From a virus, in the IMG/VR virus record IMGVR_UViG_3300050121_000180, positions 1-55,469 of that record: a DNA stretch of 55,469 bases. One strand, given 5' to 3'. This document shows, piece after piece, positions 55,265-55,469 of this stretch; position 1 is the stretch's first letter; the number at the start of each line of letters is the position of its first letter. The position numbers were made by a program, and so were the translations under genes. The notes under the pieces are model-generated. The model worked only from the letters and a program-made list of their open reading frames with translations, was not told the DNA's origin and did no database searches.

Positions 55265-55282
55265 AATTTAAAGGAACAAATC

Positions 55283-55378
55283 ATGCCACGTTCAAAACTA
55301 GAAAATCAAATCATCAATATTCTATTCACTGTAATAACAATTACGGGTTATTACGTTATTTTCTTTGTGAAAGGGTAA
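55283..55378 (+). CDS. Small membrane peptide spanning the genome joint (31 aa)
   Basis: MPRSKLENQIINILFTVITI followed by TGYYVIFFVKG: one hydrophobic helix with a charged start. AAAGGAACAAATC gives the ribosome site. Its last 36 bases lie in the repeated 127 bp (also 1-36), and it is followed by the 35-aa membrane peptide at 42-149, so circular continuity makes one cluster. Confidence 0.6.
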   Translation: MPRSKLENQIINILFTVITITGYYVIFFVKG

Positions 55379-55469
55379 TTAAGATGAAGTTATCTAAAAT
55401 GGATAAATTGAAAATCCGTGCAATATTTATGAGCTTAATTGCTCTTGGTGTTTTAGTTCTAACATTTGC
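55343..55469. repeat. Terminal direct repeat, right copy
   Basis: Identical to 1-127; see the left copy. One copy should be dropped when the genome is circularised. Confidence 0.95.

Noticed and set aside
1-55469. CRISPR array, integrase, repressor or transposase
   Set aside because: No regularly spaced repeats with unique spacers and no recombinase or transposase motifs were seen on either strand; the only mobile elements are the HNH genes.

Overview
This window is a complete, circularly assembled genome of a tailed bacteriophage (Caudoviricetes, contractile-tail/myovirus type). The first 127 bases (1-127) are identical to the last 127 (55343-55469), so the unit genome is 55,342 bp, and one small gene runs across the joint. 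It is AT-rich (about 40 % G+C by eye), densely packed, and has no integrase, repressor, tRNA gene or CRISPR that I can see, which suggests a virulent phage. A lambda R-type endolysin without a Gram-positive cell-wall-binding domain points to a Gram-negative host. Nothing in the sequence identifies the host genus.

Layout. (i) 1-731 and 54984-55378, plus strand: very small genes, mostly unknown. (ii) 805-8516, minus strand: a beta-helix fibre-like protein, a frameshifted TraR/DksA zinc finger, a run of overlapping tiny genes, a PD-(D/E)XK resolvase-like nuclease, an iteron-like repeat cluster and a large primase/helicase. (iii) 8674-18152, plus: nucleotide metabolism and recombination/replication (MazG-like, ThyX, Sak4-like ATPase, DUF669 ssDNA-binding protein, DUF1599-like protein, Cas4/RecB-like nuclease, SF2 helicase), ending with three proteins that share one small C-terminal motif; a fourth copy lies at 468-731. 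(iv) 18297-23273, plus: a 7-deazaguanine DNA-modification cluster (QueE, QueC, QueD, a fused Gpt-like phosphoribosyltransferase/GTP cyclohydrolase I, DpdA) interrupted by two HNH endonuclease genes. (v) 23283-27173, plus: sliding clamp, family B DNA polymerase and small genes. (vi) 27198-54769, minus: lysis, tail fibre, baseplate, tape measure, tail assembly chaperone (-1 frameshift), tube, sheath, neck, capsid, scaffold/protease, portal, terminase, then small accessory genes.

How it works together. The que/dpdA genes are predicted to make a preQ0-type base from GTP and exchange it for guanine in phage DNA, which would protect it from restriction. The most notable feature is the fusion of a guanine/xanthine phosphoribosyltransferase-like domain to GTP cyclohydrolase I: it could return the guanine expelled by DpdA to the nucleotide pool that feeds the same pathway. 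QueC has lost all four zinc-ligand cysteines in an otherwise gap-free alignable segment, so its end product may not be ordinary preQ0.

Regulation. A family of five near-identical sigma70-like promoters (four on plus, one on minus) sits before small unknown genes and before the minus-strand late block. The first HNH gene has a hairpin and internal promoter arrangement that resembles the control of T4 I-TevI. The tail chaperone has a T7 slippery run, and the protease gene contains an in-frame internal start for a scaffold. All identifications are made by eye from motifs; no database search was possible.
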